Shown here in pieces: positions 1-7,000 of a stretch of 12,071 nt of DNA. Both the position numbers and the translations under genes were made by a program. The first letter of the stretch is position 1. Every line of letters starts with the position of its first letter. Below the pieces are notes generated by a model that ran no database searches, was not told the DNA's origin, and was given only the letters and a program-made list of their open reading frames with translations. Origin of the DNA: Actinomycetes bacterium (GTDB lineage Bacteria > Actinomycetota > Acidimicrobiia > Acidimicrobiales > Palsa-688); the NCBI GenBank assembly GCA_021816565.1, contig JAKAXN010000106.1, positions 1 through 12,071 on the forward strand. Reading direction: 5' to 3'.

Positions 1-847
1 CCTGCAGCTCGTAGCCCACGGCGATGATGACGTCGGCCGCGTCGAAGCCGAAGTTGACGTAGTCGTGGCGCATGAACCCGACCGCGCCCAGGGCGTTCGG
101 GTGGTCGTCGGGGAAGACCCCCTTGCCGTGGAACGTGGTGGCCACCGGCAGCCCCAGCTCCACGGAGAAGCGCAGGAGGGCCTCCGACGCCCCGGCGCGG
201 GCCGCGCCGTGGCCGGCCAGGACCACCGGGTGCGAAGCACCGTCGAGCACGTCGGCGGCCCGGCGTATCTGCTGCGGGGAAGGCTCGTCCGGGCGGGGTA
301 CGTTCAGCCGCAGAGGGGCCAGACCGGGCGGCGCCGGCGCGGACTCCACGTCCTCGGGCACGGCCAGGTACACCGCTCCGGGCCGCTCCGTCTGGGCCAG
401 CTTGAAGGCCTTGCGGGTCATCTCGGGGATGGCCGCCGGAGCCGGGACCATCTCCGCCCACTTGGTCACCGGGGCGAACATCGACACCAGGTCGACACCC
501 TGGTGGGACTCCTTGTAGATCCGGTCGAGCCCGACCTGGGCCGACAGGGCGACCAGCGGGGTGCTGTTGGTGGTGGCGTCGGCCACCCCGAGGAGCAGGT
601 TGATGGCGCCGGGACCGAGTGTGGCGGAGCACACCCCGGCCCGGCCCGTGAGCCGGCCGTAGATCTCGGCCATGAACGACGCGGCCTGCTCGTGGCGGGT
701 CAGGATGTAGCGGATCGACGAGCGGGTCAGGGCCTCGGTGAAGCGGATGTTCTCCTCGCCGGGGATGCCGAAGACGTACTCGACGCCCTCCTGCTCGAGA
801 CAGTGGACCAGCAGTTCGGCCGCGGTCCCGCCGGCCGCCGGGGTCAA
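1..847 (-). CDS. Thiamine-diphosphate enzyme, acetolactate synthase (IlvB/AlsS) family; 3' end cut by window
   Basis: The first 282 residues are visible; the protein continues off the left edge. The N-terminal pyrimidine-binding domain is clear: a GVEYVFGIPG-type strand-loop at residues 21-30, then RHEQAA with the family's catalytic glutamate at E53, and a GRLTGRAGV/LGPGA segment that packs on the cofactor. A KESHQGVD stretch followed by PVTKW resembles catabolic acetolactate synthases and related carboligases. The central domain begins near residue 190. The TTG start at 847 overlaps the stop of the upstream gene (TTGA), so it is probably translated by coupling; no independent ribosome site is obvious. 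Family membership is certain, the substrate is not. Placement behind an aldolase-like protein and its DUF35 partner suggests a carboligase or lyase acting on an aldehyde or 2-keto acid rather than branched-chain amino acid synthesis, but that is inference. 2-hydroxyacyl-CoA lyase is a less likely alternative. Confidence 0.85.
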   Translation of the reverse strand, partial: MTPAAGGTAAELLVHCLEQEGVEYVFGIPGEENIRFTEALTRSSIRYILTRHEQAASFMAEIYGRLTGRAGVCSATLGPGAINLLLGVADATTNSTPLVALSAQVGLDRIYKESHQGVDLVSMFAPVTKWAEMVPAPAAIPEMTRKAFKLAQTERPGAVYLAVPEDVESAPAPPGLAPLRLNVPRPDEPSPQQIRRAADVLDGASHPVVLAGHGAARAGASEALLRFSVELGLPVATTFHGKGVFPDDHPNALGAVGFMRHDYVNFGFDAADVIIAVGYELQ

Positions 848-1257
848 GCCCCGGCCCCGCCGTCGGGGGTGAAGACCGGCACCGCCTCGCCTCCCTCGGC
901 GCTCTCGAAGATGAGACGCAGCGGCTGGCCTTCGTAGAGGGTGGACGGGTCGGCGCCCACCAGCTTGGACCACCACCAGGGGCCCTCGGCGAACTCCACG
1001 ATGGCGGGGATGTTGGGCTCGCCGGCCGGGCCCTCGCCGCGGGGCCGCTCCGGCACCACCACCCAGCTGACCAGGCGGGCCGCCCCGCCGGCCGGGGCCT
1101 CGTCGAACTGCGTGGAACCGCACTCCCCGCACACCTCGGCCTGCGGCCGGCACCAGTGGCCGGCCGGCCGGCACCGGCGCAGCAGGAACTGGCCCCGGGC
1201 GGTGCCGTCGAAGAAGGCCTCGCTGTGGCGGTTGCGGGCCACCGGTCCGACCGTCAC
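844..1257 (-). CDS. DUF35 zinc-ribbon/OB-fold protein, partner of the thiolase-like gene
   Basis: A 137-residue protein with the two-part DUF35 layout: an N-terminal helix and rubredoxin-like zinc ribbon (residues about 24-50), then an OB fold (about 58-130) carrying the usual WVVVPERP and VEFAEGPWWW-type strands. DUF35 proteins bind thiolase-fold partners and supply acyl-CoA binding or structural support; examples are the ChsH2 DUF35 domain with the aldolase Ltp2, and the partner of archaeal HMG-CoA synthase/thiolase. The ribbon is unusual: C29, C43 and C46 are present, but the expected second cysteine three residues after C29 is alanine, with H34 and C36 close by. The GTG start at 1257 overlaps the thiolase-like stop by four bases (GTGA), and its own stop overlaps the TPP-enzyme start, so the three proteins are probably made together. 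The partner assignment is inferred from family and adjacency. Confidence 0.88.
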   Translation of the reverse strand: MTVGPVARNRHSEAFFDGTARGQFLLRRCRPAGHWCRPQAEVCGECGSTQFDEAPAGGAARLVSWVVVPERPRGEGPAGEPNIPAIVEFAEGPWWWSKLVGADPSTLYEGQPLRLIFESAEGGEAVPVFTPDGGAGA

Positions 1258-2456
1258 GACCGGTCCGATCCGAGCAGCAGGGTGGAGTGGTGGTCGAGTA
1301 TGCCGCCGTTCCCGCTGACCAGGGCCACGTCGTGGGGGTGCACCTGGCGGTCGCCTCCCTCACCGCGCACCTGGATGATGGCCTCCGACAGGGGGGTCAT
1401 GCCCCACATGTAGTACGACGACAGTTGTCCACCTCCGGTGTTCAGCTTGAGGCTGCCCTGCGGGCCGATGGCCCCGCTGGAGACGAAGGCCCCGCCCTCG
1501 CCTTTCTCGCAGAAGCCGTAGTCCTCGAGCGAGACCAGCACGGTGTAGGTGTAGCAGTCGTAGAGCTCGGCGACCTGCACGTCGGACAGCTTCAGCCCGG
1601 CCATGCCGAGAGCCTCCGGTCCCGACCGGGCCGCACCGGTCACCAGGCCGAAGTTGGGGTCCCGGTCGAAGAGCCGGCCCGGGTGGCTCTGGGCCCAGCC
1701 GAGGACGTGAACCGGCGGCTGGGCCAGGGAGGCGGCCCGCTCCTCGGTGGTCACGATCACCGCCACCCCACCGTTGGAGACCAGGCAGCAGTCCAGCTTG
1801 CGGAACGGGTCGGCGATCCAGCGGGAGGCGTGGTGGTCCTCGATGGTGATCGGGTCGCGCATCTGCGCCCGCGGGTTGTGCCGCGCCCACGCCCGTTGGG
1901 CCACGGCGATGGCCGCGAAGTCCTCGGTGGTGGTGCCGTAGCGCAGCATGTGCCGGCGGGCGGCCAGGGCGTACATGGTGTTGGCACCAGTCACCCCGGT
2001 GGCCATCAGCAGGCCGCCCCAGCCCGACGGCGGGGGCAGGGCCGAGGAGGACTGACCGGGCCGGCGCCCGCCGCTGTAGACGTCGCCGGCCGAGCGCCCG
2101 GGCCGCAGCGGGGCGTCGGCGAACACGCAGGCCACCGCCTCGGCCATGCCCGACTCGACGGCCATCGACGCGAACTGGACCATGGCGCCGGCGGTCGACC
2201 CGAAAGCCTGCATCTCCGACAGGAGCTTCAGGTCGACCAGGCCGAGGTCCCGTTGGAGCCCCAACCCGACCCCGCCACTGGTACCGCTGGAGGTGAGAAG
2301 ACCGTCGATCTCGGTGAGGGCCAGGCCGGCGTCAGCGGCGGCCAGGCGGACCGCCTCGGCGGCGAAGCTGGCCGAGGAGCGGTCGTAGACCGCCCCCATC
2401 TCGGTCAGCCCCAGGCCGCAGATGACGGCTCGGCGACTGTTGCTTGCTCGGGCCAC
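1254..2456 (-). CDS. Thiolase-fold protein lacking the nucleophilic cysteine; Ltp2-like aldolase candidate
   Basis: A 400-residue thiolase-superfamily protein of the lipid-transfer/SCP-x branch. Two hallmarks of true thiolases are missing: the N-terminal nucleophile motif reads QAFGSTAGA (residues 83-91), with F85 where cysteine is expected, and the C-terminal GHP motif is replaced by SSYYMWGM (346-353). What remains matches the retro-aldolase Ltp2 type: YDCYT at 299-303, an EDYGFCEKGEGG segment, and NTGGGQ at 340-344. From memory, Ltp2 uses two tyrosines near 294 and 344, which would correspond to Y299 and Y348 or Y349. With the adjacent DUF35 gene the best guess is C-C cleavage of a 3-hydroxyacyl-CoA (sterol or other side chain) rather than thiolysis; the substrate is unknown. 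The GTG start at 2456 has no clear Shine-Dalgarno sequence. The start is supported by the family's usual N-terminus (RRAVICGLGLTEMG). Confidence 0.87.
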   Translation of the reverse strand: MARASNSRRAVICGLGLTEMGAVYDRSSASFAAEAVRLAAADAGLALTEIDGLLTSSGTSGGVGLGLQRDLGLVDLKLLSEMQAFGSTAGAMVQFASMAVESGMAEAVACVFADAPLRPGRSAGDVYSGGRRPGQSSSALPPPSGWGGLLMATGVTGANTMYALAARRHMLRYGTTTEDFAAIAVAQRAWARHNPRAQMRDPITIEDHHASRWIADPFRKLDCCLVSNGGVAVIVTTEERAASLAQPPVHVLGWAQSHPGRLFDRDPNFGLVTGAARSGPEALGMAGLKLSDVQVAELYDCYTYTVLVSLEDYGFCEKGEGGAFVSSGAIGPQGSLKLNTGGGQLSSYYMWGMTPLSEAIIQVRGEGGDRQVHPHDVALVSGNGGILDHHSTLLLGSDRS

Positions 2457-2467
2457 AATCGGGGCAG

Positions 2468-2473
2468 GCTATA
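2468..2473 (-). promoter_or_regulatory. Possible -10 element (TATAGC) for the thiolase-like operon
   Basis: In the 33-base gap between egtD and the thiolase-like gene, the minus strand carries TATAGC ending 11 bases before the GTG start. A start site seven bases downstream would give a nearly leaderless transcript, consistent with the missing Shine-Dalgarno sequence. No convincing -35 hexamer is present, so read-through from egtD is equally possible. Confidence 0.25.
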
Positions 2474-2489
2474 CCAATCGCTCGGGTCG

Positions 2490-3467
2490 TCACCCCCGGC
2501 CGGGGCCGGCGAGGGAGAGCAGGAAATCACCGGTCGGGTCGGTCCAGGCCGAGAGCAGGTCGAGGCCGGCCGCGTCCAGCTCGACCGGCAGGGCCCGGCG
2601 GTCGAACTTGGAGGAGATCTCCGTGAGGATCTCCTCCCCCGCCTCGAGGGTGATCTCCATGTCGAGCTCGCGGATGCGCACCGTCTGGGCATGGTCCGAG
2701 CGCAGCCGCATCTCGATCCAGCGGCACTCGGGGTTCCACACCGCCCGGTGGGTGAAGCGCTGCGGCTGGAAATCGGCGGCCAGCTCCCGGTTGAGCACGC
2801 TGAGCACGTTGAGGTCGAACCGGGCGGTAACGCCGGCGGGGTCGTCGTAGGCGGCCAGCAGCCGGTCGGTGTCCTTCTCGAGGTCGGTCCCGAGCAGCAG
2901 GCTGTCACCGGGCCCCATGGCCCGGCGGAACTGCGCCAGCAGGTCCCGGCGCTCGCCGGGGGGGAAGTTGCCGATGGTGCTGCCGAGGAACGCCCACAGC
3001 TGCCGGCCGGCGCCCCCGAGGCGGTCCAGGTCCCGCCGGAGGTCACCGACGACGGCCCGAACGTCGACGTCGTAGCGGCGGCCGAGCTCCCGGGCCGCTT
3101 CGCGCAGCACCTCCTCGCTGATGTCGAGCAGGACTATGGTCCGCAACCGCCCGGAGTCGGCCATGGCATCGAGGATCAGCCGGGTCTTCTCCGAGGTCCC
3201 CGACCCGATCTCCACGAGGGTGTCGGCCCCGGACCGCTCGGCGATCTCGGCCGCCCGCTCCGCCAGGATGGCCCGCTCGGCCCTGGTCAGGTAGTACTCG
3301 GGGAGCCTGGTGATCTGGTCGAACAGGCGGCTGCCCGTCTCGTCGTAGAACCAGACCGGGGGTATCGACTTCCGCGGGGCGGCCAAGCCGGCCCGGACGT
3401 CGTCCTCCATGGCCGCTCGGCGGTCCTCGGGCCGGACGAGCACTTCGACTGTCAGCGTCTGGGTCAC
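2490..3467 (-). CDS. egtD: L-histidine N-alpha-methyltransferase EgtD (ergothioneine biosynthesis)
   Basis: Transfers three methyl groups from S-adenosylmethionine to the alpha-amino group of histidine, giving hercynine, the first step of ergothioneine synthesis. The 325-residue length matches the family (mycobacterial EgtD is about 321). Family signatures: YDETGSRLFD at 41-50 and LPEYYLTRAE at 55-64; the SAM-binding EIGSGTSEKT at 86-95; LLDIS at 113-117; FLGSTIGNF at 160-168, where N167 corresponds to the histidine-binding asparagine; GTDLEKD; and TEISSKF near 282-288, whose E283 and S285 match the glutamate and serine that hold the substrate amino group in M. smegmatis EgtD. The GTG start lies only three bases after a perfect AGGAGG. 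An ATG one base upstream is out of frame and runs straight into TGA. It follows egtB by 41 bases on the same strand, so the two are likely cotranscribed. Confidence 0.95.
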   Translation of the reverse strand: MTQTLTVEVLVRPEDRRAAMEDDVRAGLAAPRKSIPPVWFYDETGSRLFDQITRLPEYYLTRAERAILAERAAEIAERSGADTLVEIGSGTSEKTRLILDAMADSGRLRTIVLLDISEEVLREAARELGRRYDVDVRAVVGDLRRDLDRLGGAGRQLWAFLGSTIGNFPPGERRDLLAQFRRAMGPGDSLLLGTDLEKDTDRLLAAYDDPAGVTARFDLNVLSVLNRELAADFQPQRFTHRAVWNPECRWIEMRLRSDHAQTVRIRELDMEITLEAGEEILTEISSKFDRRALPVELDAAGLDLLSAWTDPTGDFLLSLAGPGRG

Positions 3468-3470
3468 ATG

Positions 3471-3476
3471 CCTCCT
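3471..3476 (-). promoter_or_regulatory. Ribosome binding site of egtD (AGGAGG, tight spacing)
   Basis: A perfect AGGAGG on the minus strand sits three bases before the GTG used for egtD, closer than the usual 5-9. No better in-frame start exists nearby: the next GTG, at codon 9, would remove residues at the N-terminus and leave a spacing that is too long. The tight spacing may lower initiation. Confidence 0.6.
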
Positions 3477-3508
3477 AGGGGGGATCACCGGGCCGGGCTG
3501 CCCCGGGT

Positions 3509-4789
3509 TCAGCTGTCGCGGGCCAGGCGGACACCGGTGAAGGGCCACCGGGCGCCGGGGGGGAAGAAGTTGCGGTAGGTCGGCCGGACATGGCCCTCGG
3601 GGGTGGCGCAGCTGCCACCGCGCAGCACGTGCTGGCCGACCATGAACTTCCCGTTGTACTCCCCGACAGCGCCGGGCGCCGGTCGGAAGCGGGGGTAGGG
3701 AAGGTAGGCCGACGACGTCCAGGCCCACGCCTGCCCGAACATCGAGGCCCCCGCGGAGGGGGCCGGGTGCACGCCGGCCGGGTCGGTGAGCTGTCCCTGC
3801 ACCGGCCAGCCGGCCGCCACCGCCTCCCACTCGAACTCGGTGGGCAGGCGCGCCCCGGCCCAGGCGGCGAAGGCGTCCGCCTCGAAGTAGCTGACGTGGC
3901 ACACCGGCTCGTCCGGGTCGACCGGCCGGCGGCCGCCCAGGGTGAAGACGGTCCAGGTGCCGTCCCGGCGCTCCCAGTACAGGGGAGCCTCCCAGCCACC
4001 CGCCTGCACCGCAGCCCAGCCGTCGGAGAGCCACAGCCCGGCGCGGCCGTACCCGCCGTCGGCCATGAAGTCCATCCATTCGCCGCAGGTCACCAGGCGG
4101 TCCGCCAGGAGGAACGGCTCGACCACCACTTCGTGGGCCGGCCCCTCGTTGTCGAAGGCGAAACCCGAGGCGTCGTGGCCCACCCGCACCACCCCGCCGC
4201 CGTGAGCGGCCCACCCGGGGGCACCGGCCCGCTGGGGGCCTGGCCGGGCGGCGGGCGGGGTGTACACCGGGTCGAGCGGGCTGAGCGAAAGCACGTGCTT
4301 GATGTCCATGAGCAGCAGCTCCTGGTGCTGCTGCTCGTGGTTGATCCCGAGCTCGGTCAGAGCCATCACCGCCGGATCGGCCGGGGCCCCCAGCAGCTCG
4401 TCCATGCCGGCGTCCACGTGCCGGCGGTACTGCGCGATCTCCGAGCATCCGGGCCTCGACACGCAACCCCGCCGGGCCCGGGCGTAGCGGGGGCCGGCAG
4501 CCTCGTAGTACGAGTTGAAGAGGTAGGCGAATTCGGGGTGGAACACCCGGTAGCCGGGCAGATGCGGGACCAGGAGGAAGGTCTCGAAGAACCAGCTGGT
4601 GTGGGCCCGGTGCCACTTGGTGGGGCTCACATCGGGCATCGACTGGACGGTCTGGTCCTCGGCGGAGAGCGGATCGGCCAGCCGCTCGGTGAAGGCCCGC
4701 ACCTGGCGGTACCGGGAGGCCAGGTCTGCGGGGCCGGGAGCCGACGTCGTCGTATCGGTCGATGCGCCCTCGGACGCGACTGCGGTCAT
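3509..4789 (-). CDS. egtB: Hercynine oxygenase / sulfoxide synthase EgtB (ergothioneine biosynthesis)
   Basis: A non-haem iron enzyme that joins hercynine to a thiol donor (gamma-glutamylcysteine in mycobacteria, cysteine in some other types) using O2 to make the sulfoxide precursor of ergothioneine. At 426 residues it has normal length. The N-terminal DinB-like domain carries the iron histidines: KWHRAHT at 58-64 (H63 the likely first ligand) and NHEQQHQE at 150-157 (H151 and H155, the HxxxH pair). The C-terminal formylglycine-generating-enzyme (sulfatase-modifying) domain holds VSYFEADAFAAWAGARLPTEFEWE, WAWTSSAY and LRGGSCATP, and ends in RPTYRNFFPP...FTGVRLARD, the conserved EgtB tail. The ATG at 4789 is chosen because GGAGG stands five bases before it and the family N-terminus fits. 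Genes for EgtA, EgtC and EgtE are not in the window, so thiol-donor specificity cannot be read from context. Confidence 0.95.
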   Translation of the reverse strand: MTAVASEGASTDTTTSAPGPADLASRYRQVRAFTERLADPLSAEDQTVQSMPDVSPTKWHRAHTSWFFETFLLVPHLPGYRVFHPEFAYLFNSYYEAAGPRYARARRGCVSRPGCSEIAQYRRHVDAGMDELLGAPADPAVMALTELGINHEQQHQELLLMDIKHVLSLSPLDPVYTPPAARPGPQRAGAPGWAAHGGGVVRVGHDASGFAFDNEGPAHEVVVEPFLLADRLVTCGEWMDFMADGGYGRAGLWLSDGWAAVQAGGWEAPLYWERRDGTWTVFTLGGRRPVDPDEPVCHVSYFEADAFAAWAGARLPTEFEWEAVAAGWPVQGQLTDPAGVHPAPSAGASMFGQAWAWTSSAYLPYPRFRPAPGAVGEYNGKFMVGQHVLRGGSCATPEGHVRPTYRNFFPPGARWPFTGVRLARDS

Positions 4790-4794
4790 CGAAG

Positions 4795-4799
4795 CCTCC
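4795..4799 (-). promoter_or_regulatory. Ribosome binding site of egtB (GGAGG)
   Basis: GGAGG on the minus strand, five bases before the egtB ATG. It decides the start against a longer open frame that continues upstream into the CopD-like gene in another frame. Confidence 0.7.
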
Positions 4800-4829
4800 G
4801 TTCGTCCGACCCCCGGAAGGTACCCCCTC

Positions 4830-4842
4830 CGGACCGGGTCCG
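4830..4842. repeat. Short inverted repeat CGGACC-G-GGTCCG between the CopD-like gene and egtB
   Basis: Perfect six-base arms around a single G in the 67-base gap upstream of egtB. It could be an operator or a weak RNA hairpin between the cytochrome genes and the ergothioneine genes. There is no T-run, so an intrinsic terminator is not supported. In such GC-rich DNA a chance dyad is quite possible. Confidence 0.3.
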
Positions 4843-4856
4843 AAACCACCAACTGC

Positions 4857-5261
4857 TCACCCGGCCAGGGCCACCCCCAGGACCAGGGCGACCGGGGCCG
4901 TAACCCCGGTGAGCGCCCCCCATATGGCCAGGTCCCGGGGCCGGGTGGAGCGCTGGTGCATCCACGCCGACAGCCCCGACAGCAGGAAGACCCCGATCTT
5001 GGCTCCGAGCACCGCCTGCCAGGCGCGGTCCAGCCGGCCCGGGTGGGTGGCGGCGATGTTCCAGATCCCGGTCGCCAGCAGTACCGCGTAAGCGGGCCAG
5101 GCCAGCCGGGCGAACTGCCGGGCCGCCGCGGGAGCGACGTCGACGCCCGAGCGGCGCAGCACCGGGACCAGGCCGGCCAACGTGAACTGGCCGCCAACCC
5201 AGATGGTGGCGGCCAGCACGTGAAGCGACAGTCGGATGATGGTGGGCGCGTCGGCGAGCAC
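4857..5261 (-). CDS. CopD-like four-helix membrane protein
   Basis: A 134-residue hydrophobic protein with four predicted membrane helices, at about residues 7-30, 50-72, 83-98 and 112-132. The N-terminal LSLHVLAATIWVGGQF pattern (H14, W21, GG) is typical of the CopD/YcnJ-like and related haem or metal membrane families, in which a histidine in helix 1 precedes a WvGG turn. A further histidine lies in WMHQRS at about 100-105. The GTG start at 5261 follows the subunit-IV-like stop by nine bases, so it is almost certainly in the same operon as the cytochrome b genes; no strong Shine-Dalgarno site is visible. It may be an accessory subunit or assembly factor of the cytochrome complex, or a copper or haem handling protein. 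These options cannot be separated from sequence alone. Confidence 0.72.
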   Translation of the reverse strand: MLADAPTIIRLSLHVLAATIWVGGQFTLAGLVPVLRRSGVDVAPAAARQFARLAWPAYAVLLATGIWNIAATHPGRLDRAWQAVLGAKIGVFLLSGLSAWMHQRSTRPRDLAIWGALTGVTAPVALVLGVALAG

Positions 5262-5270
5262 CCGGCGAGG

Positions 5271-6293
5271 CTAGACCGACGTGTCCACTGGGGATCGGGG
5301 GCCGGCACGGACACTACCGCCGGACGGCCCTCCGGCCGGGTGGTTCGAGTACCAGTCCCTCCAGATCAGGCGGTGCAGGGGAACCCACCGGGGGATGGAC
5401 CGCACACCCGGTATGAACGGCACCAGGATGAAGCCCAGCGTCAGGATGGCCATGATCCCCCAGATGAGGGCGTCGGCGTTACCCGAGGTGTTGAACGGCG
5501 AGATCTGGTACCAGAAGGTGTAGAGCCACAGCCAGGCCTGGCCGGGGAAGTTGCCCGTCTCGTTCATCATCCCCCACTGGTCGCCGGCCAGGTGCTGGGC
5601 GGTGGCCAGGTCGCCCAGGTAGCTGCCGTCGTTGAGGAACAGCAGCGGCTGGGTGTAGTTGAGGGTGTAGAAGCCGCTGGCGCTGGTGAGCGCCCCGTCG
5701 AGTGCTCCCGACCTGGCCATTCCCAGCAGGCGGTTGAGCATCACGGGTACAGGGCCGTAGTTGCCGGGCTTGACCCGGGCCGGGTTGTTGTCCGGGGCCG
5801 CGCTCAGGGCCTGATCGTACGAGGACGCCCATCCCTGGCGGACCGATGCAGGGGCGGCGTTCCAGACCCTCAGCGCGGCGCTGAGGACCGGATCACCCAC
5901 CAGGGTGCGCAGGGGGTTGACGACGAAGTCGTTCGCAGTGTCGACCGGTATCCTCACCCCGCCCCAGTCGGCCAGCGGCAGGGGCCCGATCTTCTGGCTG
6001 GCCCCCGACGTGTAGCTGTAGGGGGCGCCGTAGGTGGCGGTGGCGCTGGTTCCGTCCAGCTCGGTCGCGGCGGTGGCCACGAAGTCGCTCGGGGTGACCC
6101 GCGACCACTGGCGGATGGATACGGCCTTCTCGTCGGGAGAGCCGAACACCACGGCCAGCATCACCACGATCACCGCGACCACCCCGCAGGCCACCACGAA
6201 CTCCTTGAGCAGGTCGTAGCGACGGGTCGGCCCGGTCCACTTGGCGGCCTCGGCGTCGGCCGCCCGCGACCGCGGCCGGCCGGGGGCCCTCAC
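5271..6293 (-). CDS. Subunit-IV-like (cytochrome b C-terminal) protein with a large extracytoplasmic domain
   Basis: A 340-residue protein: a charged cytoplasmic N-terminus, a first membrane helix at about 31-51, an extracytoplasmic region of roughly 200 residues (52-250), then a hydrophobic stretch 253-267, a helix at 273-293, and a basic tail. The end resembles PetD/subunit IV: WYQI at 261-264 aligns with the segment after PEWY, and LTLGFILVPFIPGVRSIPRW at about 284-303 mirrors the last conserved PetD helix. The Qo-site PEWY itself is not found; the aligned positions read WLWL (254-257), so the catalytic glutamate is missing. The inserted domain has no cysteine, so it binds neither haem c nor a Rieske cluster. 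The GTG start at 6293 overlaps the cytochrome b stop by four bases, with AGGAG just before it. It is probably the second half of a split cytochrome b; function as a quinol oxidase half is uncertain. Confidence 0.66.
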   Translation of the reverse strand: MRAPGRPRSRAADAEAAKWTGPTRRYDLLKEFVVACGVVAVIVVMLAVVFGSPDEKAVSIRQWSRVTPSDFVATAATELDGTSATATYGAPYSYTSGASQKIGPLPLADWGGVRIPVDTANDFVVNPLRTLVGDPVLSAALRVWNAAPASVRQGWASSYDQALSAAPDNNPARVKPGNYGPVPVMLNRLLGMARSGALDGALTSASGFYTLNYTQPLLFLNDGSYLGDLATAQHLAGDQWGMMNETGNFPGQAWLWLYTFWYQISPFNTSGNADALIWGIMAILTLGFILVPFIPGVRSIPRWVPLHRLIWRDWYSNHPAGGPSGGSVRAGPRSPVDTSV

Positions 6294-7000
6294 TTCTCCT
6301 CCCCCGGATGCGCACCCGCCGGCGCGACCGGCCCCGTCGCGGCCGGCGGGCCGGCTGCCGCCAGCGCCTCGGCCGCACCGAAGGGCGGGACCACGCCCCG
6401 GCGGCGGACCATCAGGATGTGGAGGATCACGATGAGGCCGACGATCAGCGGCAGGAGCATCACGTGGAACAGCAGCATCTGGCCCGTGTTGAGCACGTTG
6501 AACCAGGCCCCGATGCCCACCGAGTTCATCCCGTCCTTGGCCTGGGTGGATATCCACTGCGAATCGAAGTTGGTCTGCACCACGTAGCCGGTGAAGGCGG
6601 CCCCTATGGAGCCCACGAAAGCGACGGCTCCGGTGATCCAGGTGAGGGCCCGCCGGCCCCGCCAAGCCGCTATGAAGAACTTCCCCCACAGGTGTACGAC
6701 CATGCAGAAGAAGAACAGCTCCACGCTCCACAGGTGCAGTGAATTCACGAAGTGCCCGACCGTGGAGGTGTGCCACCAGGTCGGCCCCTCGAGGACGAGG
6801 ATCGTTCCTGACACGATGACCGACAGAAGGCCGGCCAGGGTGGCCACGCCGAACACGTAGATCCAGCTGGCCACATAGGCGGGCTGGCGGTCCGGCAGCA
6901 TCTGGTCCGGCGGGAGGGTCTTGACCAGCCGGTCACGGAGCTGTCCGGTCCACGTCGGGCTGGGCGGCCGGTGGTCGCTGCGGACGTCCACGGACGCCAT
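6290..7000 (-). CDS. Cytochrome b6-like subunit (cytochrome b N-terminal domain), binds two haems b
   Basis: A 236-residue membrane protein with the four-helix cytochrome b core. Helices lie at about 45-70, 84-112, 117-141 and 174-198. The haem ligands are all present: H89 and H103 in helix B (14 apart) and H179 and H194 in helix D (15 apart). The 15-residue step in helix D is the b6 type rather than the mitochondrial type. Helix C ends GYVV, as in the family, but the following cd segment reads QTNFDSQW where canonical proteins have PW(G/D)Q, so the Qo pocket is altered. An alanine/proline-rich tail (208-236) follows. The ATG at 7000 shares one base with the upstream stop (TGATG), and its own stop overlaps the subunit-IV-like start. 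Expected role: transmembrane electron transfer between quinone and an unknown partner. No Rieske or cytochrome c gene lies nearby. Confidence 0.88.
   Translation of the reverse strand: MASVDVRSDHRPPSPTWTGQLRDRLVKTLPPDQMLPDRQPAYVASWIYVFGVATLAGLLSVIVSGTILVLEGPTWWHTSTVGHFVNSLHLWSVELFFFCMVVHLWGKFFIAAWRGRRALTWITGAVAFVGSIGAAFTGYVVQTNFDSQWISTQAKDGMNSVGIGAWFNVLNTGQMLLFHVMLLPLIVGLIVILHILMVRRRGVVPPFGAAEALAAAGPPAATGPVAPAGAHPGEEK

Noticed and set aside
1287..3578. 763-codon open frame on the plus strand
   Set aside because: It runs antisense across the thiolase-like gene and egtD, both confidently identified; the translation has GC-shadow composition and no domain.
2490..4616. Longer reading of egtD as a 708-residue protein
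   Set aside because: The extra N-terminal part is an out-of-frame translation of egtB. EgtD family length and the AGGAGG site place the start at 3467.
3509..5314. Longer reading of egtB as a 601-residue protein
   Set aside because: The extension reads the CopD-like gene in the wrong frame; a GGAGG site and the family length support the ATG at 4789.
5271..6293. Cytochrome c or Rieske role for the large extracytoplasmic domain
   Set aside because: No CxxCH and no Rieske CTHxGC/CPCHGS-type motif occurs; the domain contains no cysteine at all.
5271..6776. Longer reading of the subunit-IV-like gene as a 501-residue fusion
   Set aside because: The extension overlaps the cytochrome b gene in another frame; the GTGA overlap at 6290-6293 is the natural start.
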